In this document: positions 27,293 to 36,364 of the stretch, piece by piece
Layout of the letters: every line of letters starts with the position of its first letter
Numbering within the stretch: position 1 is the first letter of the stretch
Source: an uncultured Candidatus Saccharibacteria bacterium
GTDB taxonomy: Bacteria; Patescibacteriota; Saccharimonadia; Saccharimonadales; Saccharimonadaceae
Direction: 5' to 3'
Length of the DNA stretch: 36,476 nucleotides
NCBI GenBank assembly: GCA_947306055.1
Contig: CAMZFK010000005.1
Span: 1-36,476, forward strand
Program-made: the position numbers and the translations under genes
The notes under the pieces: model-generated
Databases searched by the model: none
Told to the model about the DNA's origin: nothing
The model's input: only the letters and a program-made list of their open reading frames with translations

Positions 27293-28677
27293 TGAAAGCA
27301 CTATACCGTAAATATCGTCCACTAAAACTTTCCGATGTAATTGGAGAAGAGCAGGTTACTTCTGTTTTATCTAATTCTATCAAGCAAGGGAAGATTAGCC
27401 ATGCTTATCTTTTTATTGGCCCAAGAGGGACCGGTAAGACATCGGTTGCACGTATTTTTGCGCACGAAATAAATGGGTTTCCCTACGAGCTTGAGGACGA
27501 ATATGTCGATATTATTGAAATAGACGGCGCGAGCAATCGCGGCATCGACAATGTCCGAGAGCTTTGCGAGAAAGCCATGGTTTCTCCGACCAAGGGAAAA
27601 TACAAAGTATACATTATCGATGAAGTACATATGCTGACCAAGGAGGCTTTTAATGCGCTCCTTAAGACTTTGGAAGAGCCGCCGAAGCACGTAATTTTTA
27701 TTATGGCTACGACCGATGCATACAAGGTGCCGGTGACGATTACTTCTAGGGCGCAAACTTACACTTTTAAGCTCGCCGACGAAAATACCATGTTTGCTCA
27801 CCTCAAAAAAATCAGCGAAGCGGAGAATATCCAGATTGCTGATGACGCCCTTAGGATGGTAGTAAGGCGCGGTGGCGGATCTTTTAGAGACTCGATTTCT
27901 CTACTTGATCAAATTTCAACTTTATCCGACAAAGAAATCACCAAGGAGATGGTCGAGCTCGCCATGGGCCTACCTGAAGACGAGAAAATCTCTGGATTAA
28001 TCCAAGCGTATTCCTCTGAAAATGTTGTAAATATTACAACATTATTAAAGGATCTTTTCGCTTCTGGTGTAAAAGCTGAAACTATCGCCAGCGAAATGAT
28101 TTTTAATATCATGCAGGGGTCAGATCCAAAGCTTTTTTCTTTACTCGCTAAACTCCCCGAGGTTAAAGCTCCTTTTGCGGAAGCAAAACTCCTCGCCACA
28201 CTATGTAGTAGTCTGACGACAGTTCCAGTTGCTCAAGCTGCAACCACTTACACGCCACCGGTCACGATGGCTCAACCTGCGGTTACGCCACAAAATATTA
28301 ACACCCCAAAGACTACATCTCCTACCACGAGCGTAAATACTGCTAAAAATACTGGCGGCGCGAAGAGCTTCGATTGGGGTAATTTCTTGAATCGAGTCAA
28401 AGAGCTAAATGATGCTATTTATTCACAGCTCAAAAAATCACAATATACATTTTCTGGTGGAGAATTAAAAATCTACCCAAATTCCCAGATTGCGAAGACT
28501 ATCTTGTCTCGCAATAATAATAAAAAAATTTTAGATGATGTTGGTGGTGTAAAAATTACAATCTGCAATAAAGATGAGCAACCTGAAAATACGACGAAAG
28601 ACGCGTTGATTTCTAAGATTTCTGATATAATGGGAGGTGAGGTACGAAATGACGGAGAAGGAGGAAACCCATTCTAA
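27292..28677 (+). CDS. dnaX: DNA polymerase III subunit gamma/tau lacking the zinc module
   Basis: YRKYRPLKLSDVIGEEQV, GPRGTGKTSVARIFAHEI, DEVHMLTKEAFNALLKTLEEPP. Confidence 0.95.
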   Translation: MKALYRKYRPLKLSDVIGEEQVTSVLSNSIKQGKISHAYLFIGPRGTGKTSVARIFAHEINGFPYELEDEYVDIIEIDGASNRGIDNVRELCEKAMVSPTKGKYKVYIIDEVHMLTKEAFNALLKTLEEPPKHVIFIMATTDAYKVPVTITSRAQTYTFKLADENTMFAHLKKISEAENIQIADDALRMVVRRGGGSFRDSISLLDQISTLSDKEITKEMVELAMGLPEDEKISGLIQAYSSENVVNITTLLKDLFASGVKAETIASEMIFNIMQGSDPKLFSLLAKLPEVKAPFAEAKLLATLCSSLTTVPVAQAATTYTPPVTMAQPAVTPQNINTPKTTSPTTSVNTAKNTGGAKSFDWGNFLNRVKELNDAIYSQLKKSQYTFSGGELKIYPNSQIAKTILSRNNNKKILDDVGGVKITICNKDEQPENTTKDALISKISDIMGGEVRNDGEGGNPF

Positions 28678-30019
28678 AGATCCTAGTGGGCGCATACCGC
28701 CACAGGATGTAGTCGCTGAGAAGTCTCTTCTTGGTGCGATTATGCTGTCCGATGAAGTATTCGCAAATGTTTCCACCCTCATCCGTGCAAGCGACTTTTA
28801 CGACGAACGGCATAAACTGATTTTTGAAGCAATGTCGAATCTATACGATAGCCATAGACCTATCGACCTGCTGACTCTTACTGCTGAATTAAAATCTACC
28901 AAAAATCTAAAGACTATTGGCGGAGCACCGTACTTGACTGAGTTATCAAACTTCGTCCCAGCGGCTTCTCATGCCATGGCCTATGCCGAAATTATTGAAA
29001 AGACTTCGACTAGACGTAGGTTGATCAAAGCTGGCACCGAAATCGCCAACAAAGCTTATAGCGACGATGCTGACGCACAGATTTTAATTGGGGATGCCGA
29101 AAGAGAATTATTCAATGTTTCAGATAAGATTGTCCGAAGTGACTATGTGCCGATGGAAGAGCTCCTTGCGGATGCTTTTGACAGAATCGAAGAACTCCAC
29201 AAAAATAAAGGTGCGCTAAGAGGGCTAAAGACCGGTTTCCGTGATTTGGACAAAAAGACTGCTGGCCTTCAACAAGGAGATTTAATCATTATCGGTGCTC
29301 GCCCAGCAATGGGTAAGACCACTTTTGCGCAAAATATTGCCTATAATATCGCCAGTATCAATAAGCGCGGCGTACTATTCTTCTCAATGGAGATGGCTTC
29401 AAACGAAATTATTGAACGCATGATTTCGGATGTATCCGGAGTTGATAACTGGAAAATCCGTACCGGCAACCTTTCTGACGACGAATTTCAAAAAGTCGGT
29501 GATGCGCTCGGAGAAATGGACGAAATCCCAATTTATATTGATGACACCAGTTCGATGACGATTGTAGAGTTACGTAATAAAGCTCGCCGCGCGATGCATG
29601 AACACGATATCGGCGTGATTATTATTGACTATCTCCAGCTTTTGCAGGGTTCTGATCGTTATAAAGGTCAACGTACGCAAGAAGTCACCGAAATTTCGCG
29701 TGGGCTAAAGATTCTTGCCCGCGAACTAAAGGTACCAGTTGTAGCTCTAGCTCAGCTTTCTCGTTCGGTGACTGGTCGTGAAGATCCAAGGCCTGTTTTG
29801 TCCGATATTCGTGAGTCTGGTTCTATTGAGCAAGACGCTGACCTTGTGATGTTCTTGCACCGTCCGGACTACTACCGCCAAAATGACGATAACTATGAAG
29901 AGACACATATCACGGAATTAATTATTGCTAAGCATCGTCACGGCGCAGTCGGAAAGATTGAGCTTTACTTCCACCCAGAATTACTACGTTTTATGTCGCT
30001 CGACAAAACCAGAGAATAA
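28649..30019 (+). CDS. dnaB: Replicative DNA helicase DnaB (alternative GTG start 28637)
   Basis: GRIPPQDVVAEKSLLGAIM, GARPAMGKTTFAQNIA, IIIDYLQLLQG, SDIRESGSIEQDADLVMFLHR; SD GGAGGTGAGG. Confidence 0.97.
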   Translation: MTEKEETHSKDPSGRIPPQDVVAEKSLLGAIMLSDEVFANVSTLIRASDFYDERHKLIFEAMSNLYDSHRPIDLLTLTAELKSTKNLKTIGGAPYLTELSNFVPAASHAMAYAEIIEKTSTRRRLIKAGTEIANKAYSDDADAQILIGDAERELFNVSDKIVRSDYVPMEELLADAFDRIEELHKNKGALRGLKTGFRDLDKKTAGLQQGDLIIIGARPAMGKTTFAQNIAYNIASINKRGVLFFSMEMASNEIIERMISDVSGVDNWKIRTGNLSDDEFQKVGDALGEMDEIPIYIDDTSSMTIVELRNKARRAMHEHDIGVIIIDYLQLLQGSDRYKGQRTQEVTEISRGLKILARELKVPVVALAQLSRSVTGREDPRPVLSDIRESGSIEQDADLVMFLHRPDYYRQNDDNYEETHITELIIAKHRHGAVGKIELYFHPELLRFMSLDKTRE

Positions 30020-30035
30020 GTGTTATAATGGTAAT

Positions 30036-31475
30036 GTGAAGAAAATTATAATTTCTAAACTTTTTTTATACCGTTACCGGTTTATTATCGGGTATATACT
30101 TTTAGGCCTAGCATTTATTGGTTTACTTCTTGCTTTGCCATTATTTGCCCAATACGGCCTTTCTACAGGAGAAATGGAATCCGCCACGAGTTCTTTCAAT
30201 CTCAGTGCCGATGCTCCATTAAATGGCGATTTGGTAGATTTGCCATACCGATTATTACAAAAGCTGTCAATTACATTGTTTGGGCTAACTCCATACGCAA
30301 TAAAATTGCCTAGCATTATTATTGGTCTCTTTTTGGGCTTGCTGTTGATCCTTTTGCTTAATAGATGGTTCAAAAATAACATTTCACTTCTAGCTTCCTG
30401 CCTCGTAGTATTGTCGACTCCATTCCTATTTTTGGCCGGCTCGGGGACTCCGCTAATCATGTTGGTTTTCTGGCCTACGCTTTTATTGTGGCTCGGCTCA
30501 AAGATTCAAGGAGAGAACAAGCCTAGGCCAATTTATTCCTTTATATTCGGCATTGCTTTGCTATTTTCGATCTTTACTCCATACATGTTATATTTTGCTA
30601 TTTTCTGCGTATTTTTTGTATTCATCCAGCCGCATCTTCGCTTTATCGTTAAAAACTTGCCGAGAATACCACTAATAATCCTTGGGTTGTTTGTCCTCGG
30701 CGGGATTGCGACTCTAACTATGAATATCATCAACCAACCATCGACCATCATGGAACTCCTTTTTGCGAAAAACTACGAAATTTCCTCGTTCTTTAGTAAT
30801 ATTGGCGACGGTTTTTCTTTGGTGTGGTCGTGGCGCGGACTAGCTAGTGGCGTATTTTTGGCTCCGCTGGTCGGTCTACCTGTGTTCGCCCTGGTCTTGA
30901 TTGGGCTATTCTCGACGGCTAGAGGATTCTTTGCCTCACGTAATTCTATCGCGTCACTGCTTATTGTCTTTACGGTCGTTATTACCGGCTTTAAGCCAGA
31001 TTCGATCGTCTTTTTACTACTCCCGATTTCAATTCTAACTGCGCATGGTCTAAAATATGCTCTCGAGAAATGGTACGGTCTTTTCCCGGAGAATCCATAT
31101 GCTAGAGTAGCTGCAATCATACCACTCTCCGTATTGTTTGGAGTGATAATCATACCTAGCTTATTGCAATATATTTATGGCTATCGTTATAATCCTAATG
31201 TAGTCAGCGAGTATAATTACGATTTAATCACTATTCGTAAAAATCTTACTAATGAGACGCTCCTAGTGCCCAATAATTATGATTTTTATAAAATTCTAGA
31301 ACATTCCAGCAACATTGAGGTTATCGACGAATTGCCGGAGAGTCCACAAATTCAAAAATTAGCGATTTTGCGCGGCAGAAGCGAAGGGTCGTTATACCAA
31401 CTGGACAAAATAATTACCTCGCCACTCTCGAAAGATTCTGATATAATATATCTATATACTGAAAAAGGAGAATAA
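30036..31475 (+). CDS. Multi-TM glycosyltransferase family 39-like (ArnT/PMT-like) membrane protein, GTG start
   Basis: Many TM helices and SADAPLNGDLVDLPYRLLQKL...TPYAIKLPSIIIGL; TGT-TATAAT-N6-GTG. Confidence 0.65.
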   Translation: MKKIIISKLFLYRYRFIIGYILLGLAFIGLLLALPLFAQYGLSTGEMESATSSFNLSADAPLNGDLVDLPYRLLQKLSITLFGLTPYAIKLPSIIIGLFLGLLLILLLNRWFKNNISLLASCLVVLSTPFLFLAGSGTPLIMLVFWPTLLLWLGSKIQGENKPRPIYSFIFGIALLFSIFTPYMLYFAIFCVFFVFIQPHLRFIVKNLPRIPLIILGLFVLGGIATLTMNIINQPSTIMELLFAKNYEISSFFSNIGDGFSLVWSWRGLASGVFLAPLVGLPVFALVLIGLFSTARGFFASRNSIASLLIVFTVVITGFKPDSIVFLLLPISILTAHGLKYALEKWYGLFPENPYARVAAIIPLSVLFGVIIIPSLLQYIYGYRYNPNVVSEYNYDLITIRKNLTNETLLVPNNYDFYKILEHSSNIEVIDELPESPQIQKLAILRGRSEGSLYQLDKIITSPLSKDSDIIYLYTEKGE

Positions 31476-31477
31476 AA

Positions 31478-31774
31478 ATGGGACAGACGATGGACCAGAT
31501 GAAAATGATTAACCAACTTCGCAAGGCACAAAAAGAACTCAAAAATGAGATTGTAGAGGTCGAGGCTGGGGATGGCGCTGTAGTTGTTCAAATTACCGGC
31601 GAACTAAAAGTTAAAAAAGTAACAATTGACCCTGAAAAAGTCGACCTTGATGATATTCACGAACTTGAACGTTGGATTGAGAATTGTATGCGTGATGGTT
31701 TTGCTAAGGCACAAGAGATTGCTACAGACAAAATGAAACCACTCATGGGTGGCTTGTCTGGACTTGGATTCTAA
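31478..31774 (+). CDS. YbaB/EbfC nucleoid-associated protein
   Basis: MKMINQLRKAQKELKNEIVEVEAGDGAVVVQITGELKVKKVTIDPE; SD AAAGGAG. Confidence 0.92.
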   Translation: MGQTMDQMKMINQLRKAQKELKNEIVEVEAGDGAVVVQITGELKVKKVTIDPEKVDLDDIHELERWIENCMRDGFAKAQEIATDKMKPLMGGLSGLGF

Positions 31775-31776
31775 AA

Positions 31777-32382
31777 ATGCTGCCTCAGGCACTAAATGAC
31801 GTAATAGAAGCCCTCGGTATGCTTCCGGGAGTAGGGCCACGTACGGCTGAGCGATACGCCTATTATCTTTTTAAGTCTAACGACAAAATTGCAGAAAATA
31901 TTTCGACCGCCCTTTTTCATCTGCATTCCGGGGTAAAACTTTGTCCCGTGACTTTCGCACTAATCGACGCAGACGAAGACTTATCGCCATTTTACACTGA
32001 CCCTAAACGCGACAAACAGACGATTTTGGTAGTAGAAGAACCGCTTGATATTTACGCTATTGAGCAAACAAAGGCCTATACTGGCACCTATCATGTGCTT
32101 GGCGGGGCGATTTCGCCGATTGACGGTATTACTCCGGAACAATTGCATATTTCCGAGCTGATTAAGCGCGTTAAAGACGACGGCGTCAAAGAAGTAATTA
32201 TCGCGACTAACCCTTCTGTAGAAGGGGAATCTACCGCGCTCTTGATTGAAAAGTTATTGCGTAATGAGAATCCAGAACTAAAAATCACGCGTCTAGCAAG
32301 AGGTTTACCGCTCGGCATCGACCTCTCGTATGCAGATCAGATCACCCTCTCTGCAGCACTCGAAAATCGTACTGATCTCTAG
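31777..32382 (+). CDS. recR: Recombination mediator RecR with degenerate zinc finger
   Basis: LPGVGPRTAERYAYYL, ILVVEEPLDIYAIE, YHVLGGAISPIDGI, TNPSVEGESTALLI, TRLARGLPLGIDLSYAD. Confidence 0.95.
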   Translation: MLPQALNDVIEALGMLPGVGPRTAERYAYYLFKSNDKIAENISTALFHLHSGVKLCPVTFALIDADEDLSPFYTDPKRDKQTILVVEEPLDIYAIEQTKAYTGTYHVLGGAISPIDGITPEQLHISELIKRVKDDGVKEVIIATNPSVEGESTALLIEKLLRNENPELKITRLARGLPLGIDLSYADQITLSAALENRTDL

Positions 32383-32807
32383 ATTACGTTTCGGCGATGG
32401 TTGACTTTGTAGGCACGAATCTTAGCAAATTTGGCAGCTAAAACATCCGTAGACCATTTATCACCTAGCATTACGGCAAACTTTGGTTCAACACCAGAAT
32501 CTTTTATTGCTTCCGTCAATTTTGTGCTAAGCGGCTTCTTGGCCCACCAAACACACGGGACATCAATCGGTTCACAAAACTTTTTCATCATTTTTTTGCG
32601 TCCATTATTTGAAATAATGATAATTTTTACACCTGCAGATTTGACGCTTTTAACCCATCCTGCCAATTCCTCGGCTGGCTCCTTTTCTGAATGAAGCCTC
32701 AGCGTATTGTCAAAATCACAAAGAATTAATTTGACATTTTCTTTTACTAGCAACTCTGGAGTAATCTCTTCAAATCTTTCAAATTTTTTGTCTGCATGTA
32801 AACACAT
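32379..32807 (-). CDS. YqeG-like HAD IIIA phosphatase
   Basis: LCDFDNTL, IISNN, KKP, MLGDKWSTDVLAA. Confidence 0.88.
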   Translation of the reverse strand: MCLHADKKFERFEEITPELLVKENVKLILCDFDNTLRLHSEKEPAEELAGWVKSVKSAGVKIIIISNNGRKKMMKKFCEPIDVPCVWWAKKPLSTKLTEAIKDSGVEPKFAVMLGDKWSTDVLAAKFAKIRAYKVNHRRNVI

Positions 32808-32826
32808 GTTATAATAATACCATATA
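32807..32826. promoter_or_regulatory. Interleaved divergent promoter between YqeG-like and NrnA-like genes
   Basis: CATGTTATAATAATACCATATATG: + TGT-TATAAT-N10-ATG and - TGG-TATTAT-N6-ATG. Confidence 0.65.
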
Positions 32827-33812
32827 TGTATTCTGTTTTCACTGATTTTATTAAAGACAAAAAATCTATCACCATTATCCAGGCAGAAAATCCCGATGGC
32901 GATTCTCTTGGCTCGGCGATCGCTCTGGATTATATTTTAAGCGACATCGATGTGACGCTTTATTGTCCAGTAGATATTCCTAAGTATCTGCATTATTTTC
33001 CAGACTGGTCAAGGGTTACAAATGAGTTCAATTACAAATCTGACGGATATATCATCGTAGATACGGCAGCAGAAGTATTGCTATCTAAGCTTCTTGAGGA
33101 TACCGCCATCCGCAATCGTCTATATTCTGCGCCAGTCTTAGTGCTCGACCATCATGAGACGGAAGACGACTTGAATTTCCCGCACCAAAGCATCATTGAA
33201 GTACGACCAGCTTGCGCTGAGCTGATTTATGAAATTGCTAAGACTGAAAATTTGCCAATCGATAAATCTGCTGCTGAGGCAATCTTTTCTGGAATATTAT
33301 CAGATACACTAGGATTTACGAGCTCGTCTGTGACCGATCGGACTTTTGAAATCGCCGCCGAGCTTACCCGCATCGGAGCGAACATCAGCGAGCTCGAGGA
33401 GCGTCGTCGTGAATTTATGAAAAAATCACCACGGATTCTAGATTATAAGGCAGATTTAATCAAGCGTATCGATTACTCATTAGATAATGCACTTGCTACC
33501 GTCCATATCCCTTGGGACGATATTCAAGAATATTCAGACGAGTATAATCCAAACGTCTTAATCCTAGAAGAATTGCGTCTTGTCGAAGGGGTACGAGTAG
33601 GTGTGGCAGTCAAGACTTATCCTGACGGTAAAGTCACCGGCAAAATTCGCTGCTCTAACGATGCGGCAATCGCCGATAAGATTGCGGAATTTTACGGTGG
33701 TGGCGGTCACCCGTACGCGGCAGGATTTAGAACATATGACACGTCTTATGATGAAGTCGTAAAAGATTTAGTGGATTTGGTCCCAAAACTTTTGGAGGAA
33801 GAGAATGTTTAA
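32826..33812 (+). CDS. DHH/DHHA1 phosphoesterase, NrnA-like
   Basis: AENPDGDSLGSA, IVDTAAE, LDHHETEDD, GGGGHPYAAGF. Confidence 0.9.
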   Translation: MYSVFTDFIKDKKSITIIQAENPDGDSLGSAIALDYILSDIDVTLYCPVDIPKYLHYFPDWSRVTNEFNYKSDGYIIVDTAAEVLLSKLLEDTAIRNRLYSAPVLVLDHHETEDDLNFPHQSIIEVRPACAELIYEIAKTENLPIDKSAAEAIFSGILSDTLGFTSSSVTDRTFEIAAELTRIGANISELEERRREFMKKSPRILDYKADLIKRIDYSLDNALATVHIPWDDIQEYSDEYNPNVLILEELRLVEGVRVGVAVKTYPDGKVTGKIRCSNDAAIADKIAEFYGGGGHPYAAGFRTYDTSYDEVVKDLVDLVPKLLEEENV

Positions 33813-34566
33813 TAAGATAAAATACGGTTTATTGCGTCGACCACTCGAGTTATGTAAAACTCATGATTTTTGTAAAAGTGGCTCTCCGAAGCTTACGGTA
33901 GTATTTATCCATGGTATAGCGGCGGACTCATCAAGTTTTTCTAAAGCTATCCGCTATCTCGAAGGGACAATGTCGATGCAGGATGTAAGATTCGTGGCTT
34001 TTGATTTACTTGGCGCAGGGAAGTCTTACAGAGCTGATAAGCTTAACTATGATTTCGGTGAGCAACTTGAGGCTCTCGACAATTCCATCAAGAAACTCAA
34101 TTCGGATGTTCCTATTGTTATAGTTGCTCATTCGATGGGAACAATGCTTGCTACGCGTTTTTTGGATAATCACCGCAAGATTATTAAGAGTCTCATTTTG
34201 GTATCACCACCAGTCTATCGCGCCGAAGATATCAAAAATCCATTATTTGAACAGGCGATGGCCGGTTTTCGTGAAGTAGTTGGACGGAAAAATCGTGAAA
34301 TACTAAAAAGTAAAGCATTTAATTCTGAAATTAAAAATATAGTAATGAATACAAAAAATTATGATTATCTCCTAAATATATCTAAGCCATCTGTATTGAT
34401 TTACGGTAAACTAGATGAAATAATCGCGCCGTTCAATATCCCGACGCTTCTAAAGAAAAATCCCAACATCACAGCCATACAGACGAGCGATTCGCATAGC
34501 ATTTCGCACGAAAAATATGCAAAGATTCTTGAGATATTAGAAAGGACTTTGAATGAGACTATATAA
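33805..34566 (+). CDS. Alpha/beta hydrolase
   Basis: VFIHGIAADSSSF, VAHSMGTMLA nucleophile elbow, SDSHSISHEK. Confidence 0.88.
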   Translation: MFNKIKYGLLRRPLELCKTHDFCKSGSPKLTVVFIHGIAADSSSFSKAIRYLEGTMSMQDVRFVAFDLLGAGKSYRADKLNYDFGEQLEALDNSIKKLNSDVPIVIVAHSMGTMLATRFLDNHRKIIKSLILVSPPVYRAEDIKNPLFEQAMAGFREVVGRKNREILKSKAFNSEIKNIVMNTKNYDYLLNISKPSVLIYGKLDEIIAPFNIPTLLKKNPNITAIQTSDSHSISHEKYAKILEILERTLNETI

Positions 34567-35971
34567 TACTCTTACTCGAAAATTAGAAGACTTTAAGCCT
34601 ATTGGCGACATCGTAAAGATTTATACTTGTGGGCCGACGGTCTATAGTTTTCCGCATATTGGAAATTATGCAGCGTACACGTATTGGGACTTGCTTGTCC
34701 GTACGCTTAAGGCGAACGGCTACAATGTGAAGCGCGTACTTAATCTGACGGATGTAGGACATCTCACTTCAGACGGAGACGAGGGCGAAGACAAACTCGA
34801 AAAAGGCGCCGCGCGCGAGGGAAAGTCGCCTTTTGAAATTGCAGATTTTTATTCTAAAGTATATCTCGATAATTATGCGAAGCTAAATCTTTTGCCAGCA
34901 GATATTGTAGCGCGGGCAACGGATTATATCGAGGAAGACAAAGCAGCTGTGGACAAAATGCTAGCTAGTGGGTTTGCCTACGAGACGACCGATGGCGTTT
35001 ACTATGATACCTCCAAATTCCCAGGGTATGCTGATTTTGCTAGGCTGAATCTCGAAGGCTTGCAGGCTGGTGCGCGCGTAGAGTTTAGTAATGAAAAAAG
35101 AAATGCGGCGGATTTTGCAGTGTGGAAATTTATCCAGCCAGGCGAAAAGCACGCAATGCGTTGGGATTATCTTGGGCGGCCTGGCTATCCTGGTTGGCAT
35201 CTAGAATGCTCGACCATCATTCAAAAAGAGCTCGGGCAGCCGATTGATATTCATACCGGTGGAGTTGATCATATTCCGGTGCATCACACTAATGAAATCG
35301 CGCAGTCTTATGCGCTTTCCGATAAGCCACTTGCAAATTACTGGATACACTGCGATTTTATTACGATTGATGGTGAAAAAATTTCAAAATCGCTTGGCAA
35401 TACTTACACCTTGGAGGATTTAGCTGAGCGCGGATATTCGCCGATGGACTATAAAATGTGGCTTCTTATGGGACACTATCAGGGCACTAGGAATTTCACG
35501 TTTGATAGCCTTGAGGGCGCAAAGAATCGCAGAAATAATTGGCGCGCGAGAATCGCCGAGTGCTATCAGGGTGATACATCGACGGGTGACGCCGCTGGGG
35601 GGACCCCCGCCGGAGCCCCTGCGACGGTGGGGGAAACTGCGGCGGCAGGACCCGTCGAGATTCCGTCTGCTTTCAATCGGATTCTCGCCGCGGTGAATGA
35701 GAATCTTAATTCGGCGGAGGCGTTTGCAATTATTGACAACTCCGACCTAACACTTTCTGATTGGGAAAAGGTCGATGAATTGTTTGGACTTAAATTAATT
35801 GCCGATACACCAGATGTCTCGGCAGAAGTTTACGATTTGATTCGTGAGCGCGAGGCGGCACGCGAGGCAAAAGATTTTGCTAGGTCAGATGAAATTCGCG
35901 ACCAGCTCGCCGCGCAAAATATCCTGGTTCGCGACACCGCAGACGGCTCGATTTGGCAATATATCAAATAA
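34553..35971 (+). CDS. cysS: Cysteinyl-tRNA synthetase
   Basis: YTCGPTVYSFPHIGNY, WHLECSTI, HTGGVDHIPVHHTNEIAQS, KISKSLGN. Confidence 0.97.
   Translation: MRLYNTLTRKLEDFKPIGDIVKIYTCGPTVYSFPHIGNYAAYTYWDLLVRTLKANGYNVKRVLNLTDVGHLTSDGDEGEDKLEKGAAREGKSPFEIADFYSKVYLDNYAKLNLLPADIVARATDYIEEDKAAVDKMLASGFAYETTDGVYYDTSKFPGYADFARLNLEGLQAGARVEFSNEKRNAADFAVWKFIQPGEKHAMRWDYLGRPGYPGWHLECSTIIQKELGQPIDIHTGGVDHIPVHHTNEIAQSYALSDKPLANYWIHCDFITIDGEKISKSLGNTYTLEDLAERGYSPMDYKMWLLMGHYQGTRNFTFDSLEGAKNRRNNWRARIAECYQGDTSTGDAAGGTPAGAPATVGETAAAGPVEIPSAFNRILAAVNENLNSAEAFAIIDNSDLTLSDWEKVDELFGLKLIADTPDVSAEVYDLIREREAAREAKDFARSDEIRDQLAAQNILVRDTADGSIWQYIK
35580..35662 (+). repeat. GC-rich low-complexity insertion within cysS
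   Basis: GC-rich segment with GGGGGG/CCCCC runs encoding STGDAAGGTPAGAPATVGETAAAGPVE. Confidence 0.7.
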
Positions 35972-36349
35972 TTACTTGCGTTTCAGGCCGAGAAATCCGA
36001 TACCGATAAAGGTCATCCCGGCAAAAAATAGAATCATGATTTTGACCTCAAGGGTATATTTTTCTGTTGCGTCATAGCCTGAAACTATTTCTTCGCAAAG
36101 TCTTGTCTCGGCTGGAGAATAAACCTCCTCGGACCCTGGCGCGCCGTTGCACACCTTATAAAGTATATCGGCGGCATGTGGCCTATTATCATAATCCAAT
36201 CTCCACTCTGTCCATCTTGCGCACAGAAAAAGAGTAACTGCGGCAAGACCCAAGAATGCTATACTAAAAATTATACTTATTATTTTACCAAAAGGTATCT
36301 TTTTGATTTTGTGTTCTTTTTTAAAATCCTTTTCCTTATCTTCTTCCAT
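35972..36349 (-). CDS. Small two-TM membrane protein, unknown function
   Basis: Complete ORF; minus TGA-TATAAT-N6-ATG; two hydrophobic segments flanking a Cys-containing loop. Confidence 0.7.
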   Translation of the reverse strand: MEEDKEKDFKKEHKIKKIPFGKIISIIFSIAFLGLAAVTLFLCARWTEWRLDYDNRPHAADILYKVCNGAPGSEEVYSPAETRLCEEIVSGYDATEKYTLEVKIMILFFAGMTFIGIGFLGLKRK

Positions 36350-36364
36350 AAGGAAATTATATCA

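Noticed and set aside
27803-28525. Poly-A runs in dnaX as possible programmed frameshift sites (gamma/tau)
   Set aside because: A6-A7 runs near 27809, 28433 and 28517 are each soon followed by a -1 stop, but there is no clear A-AAA-AAG heptamer, upstream SD or hairpin in a suitable position; poly-A runs are common in this AT-rich sequence
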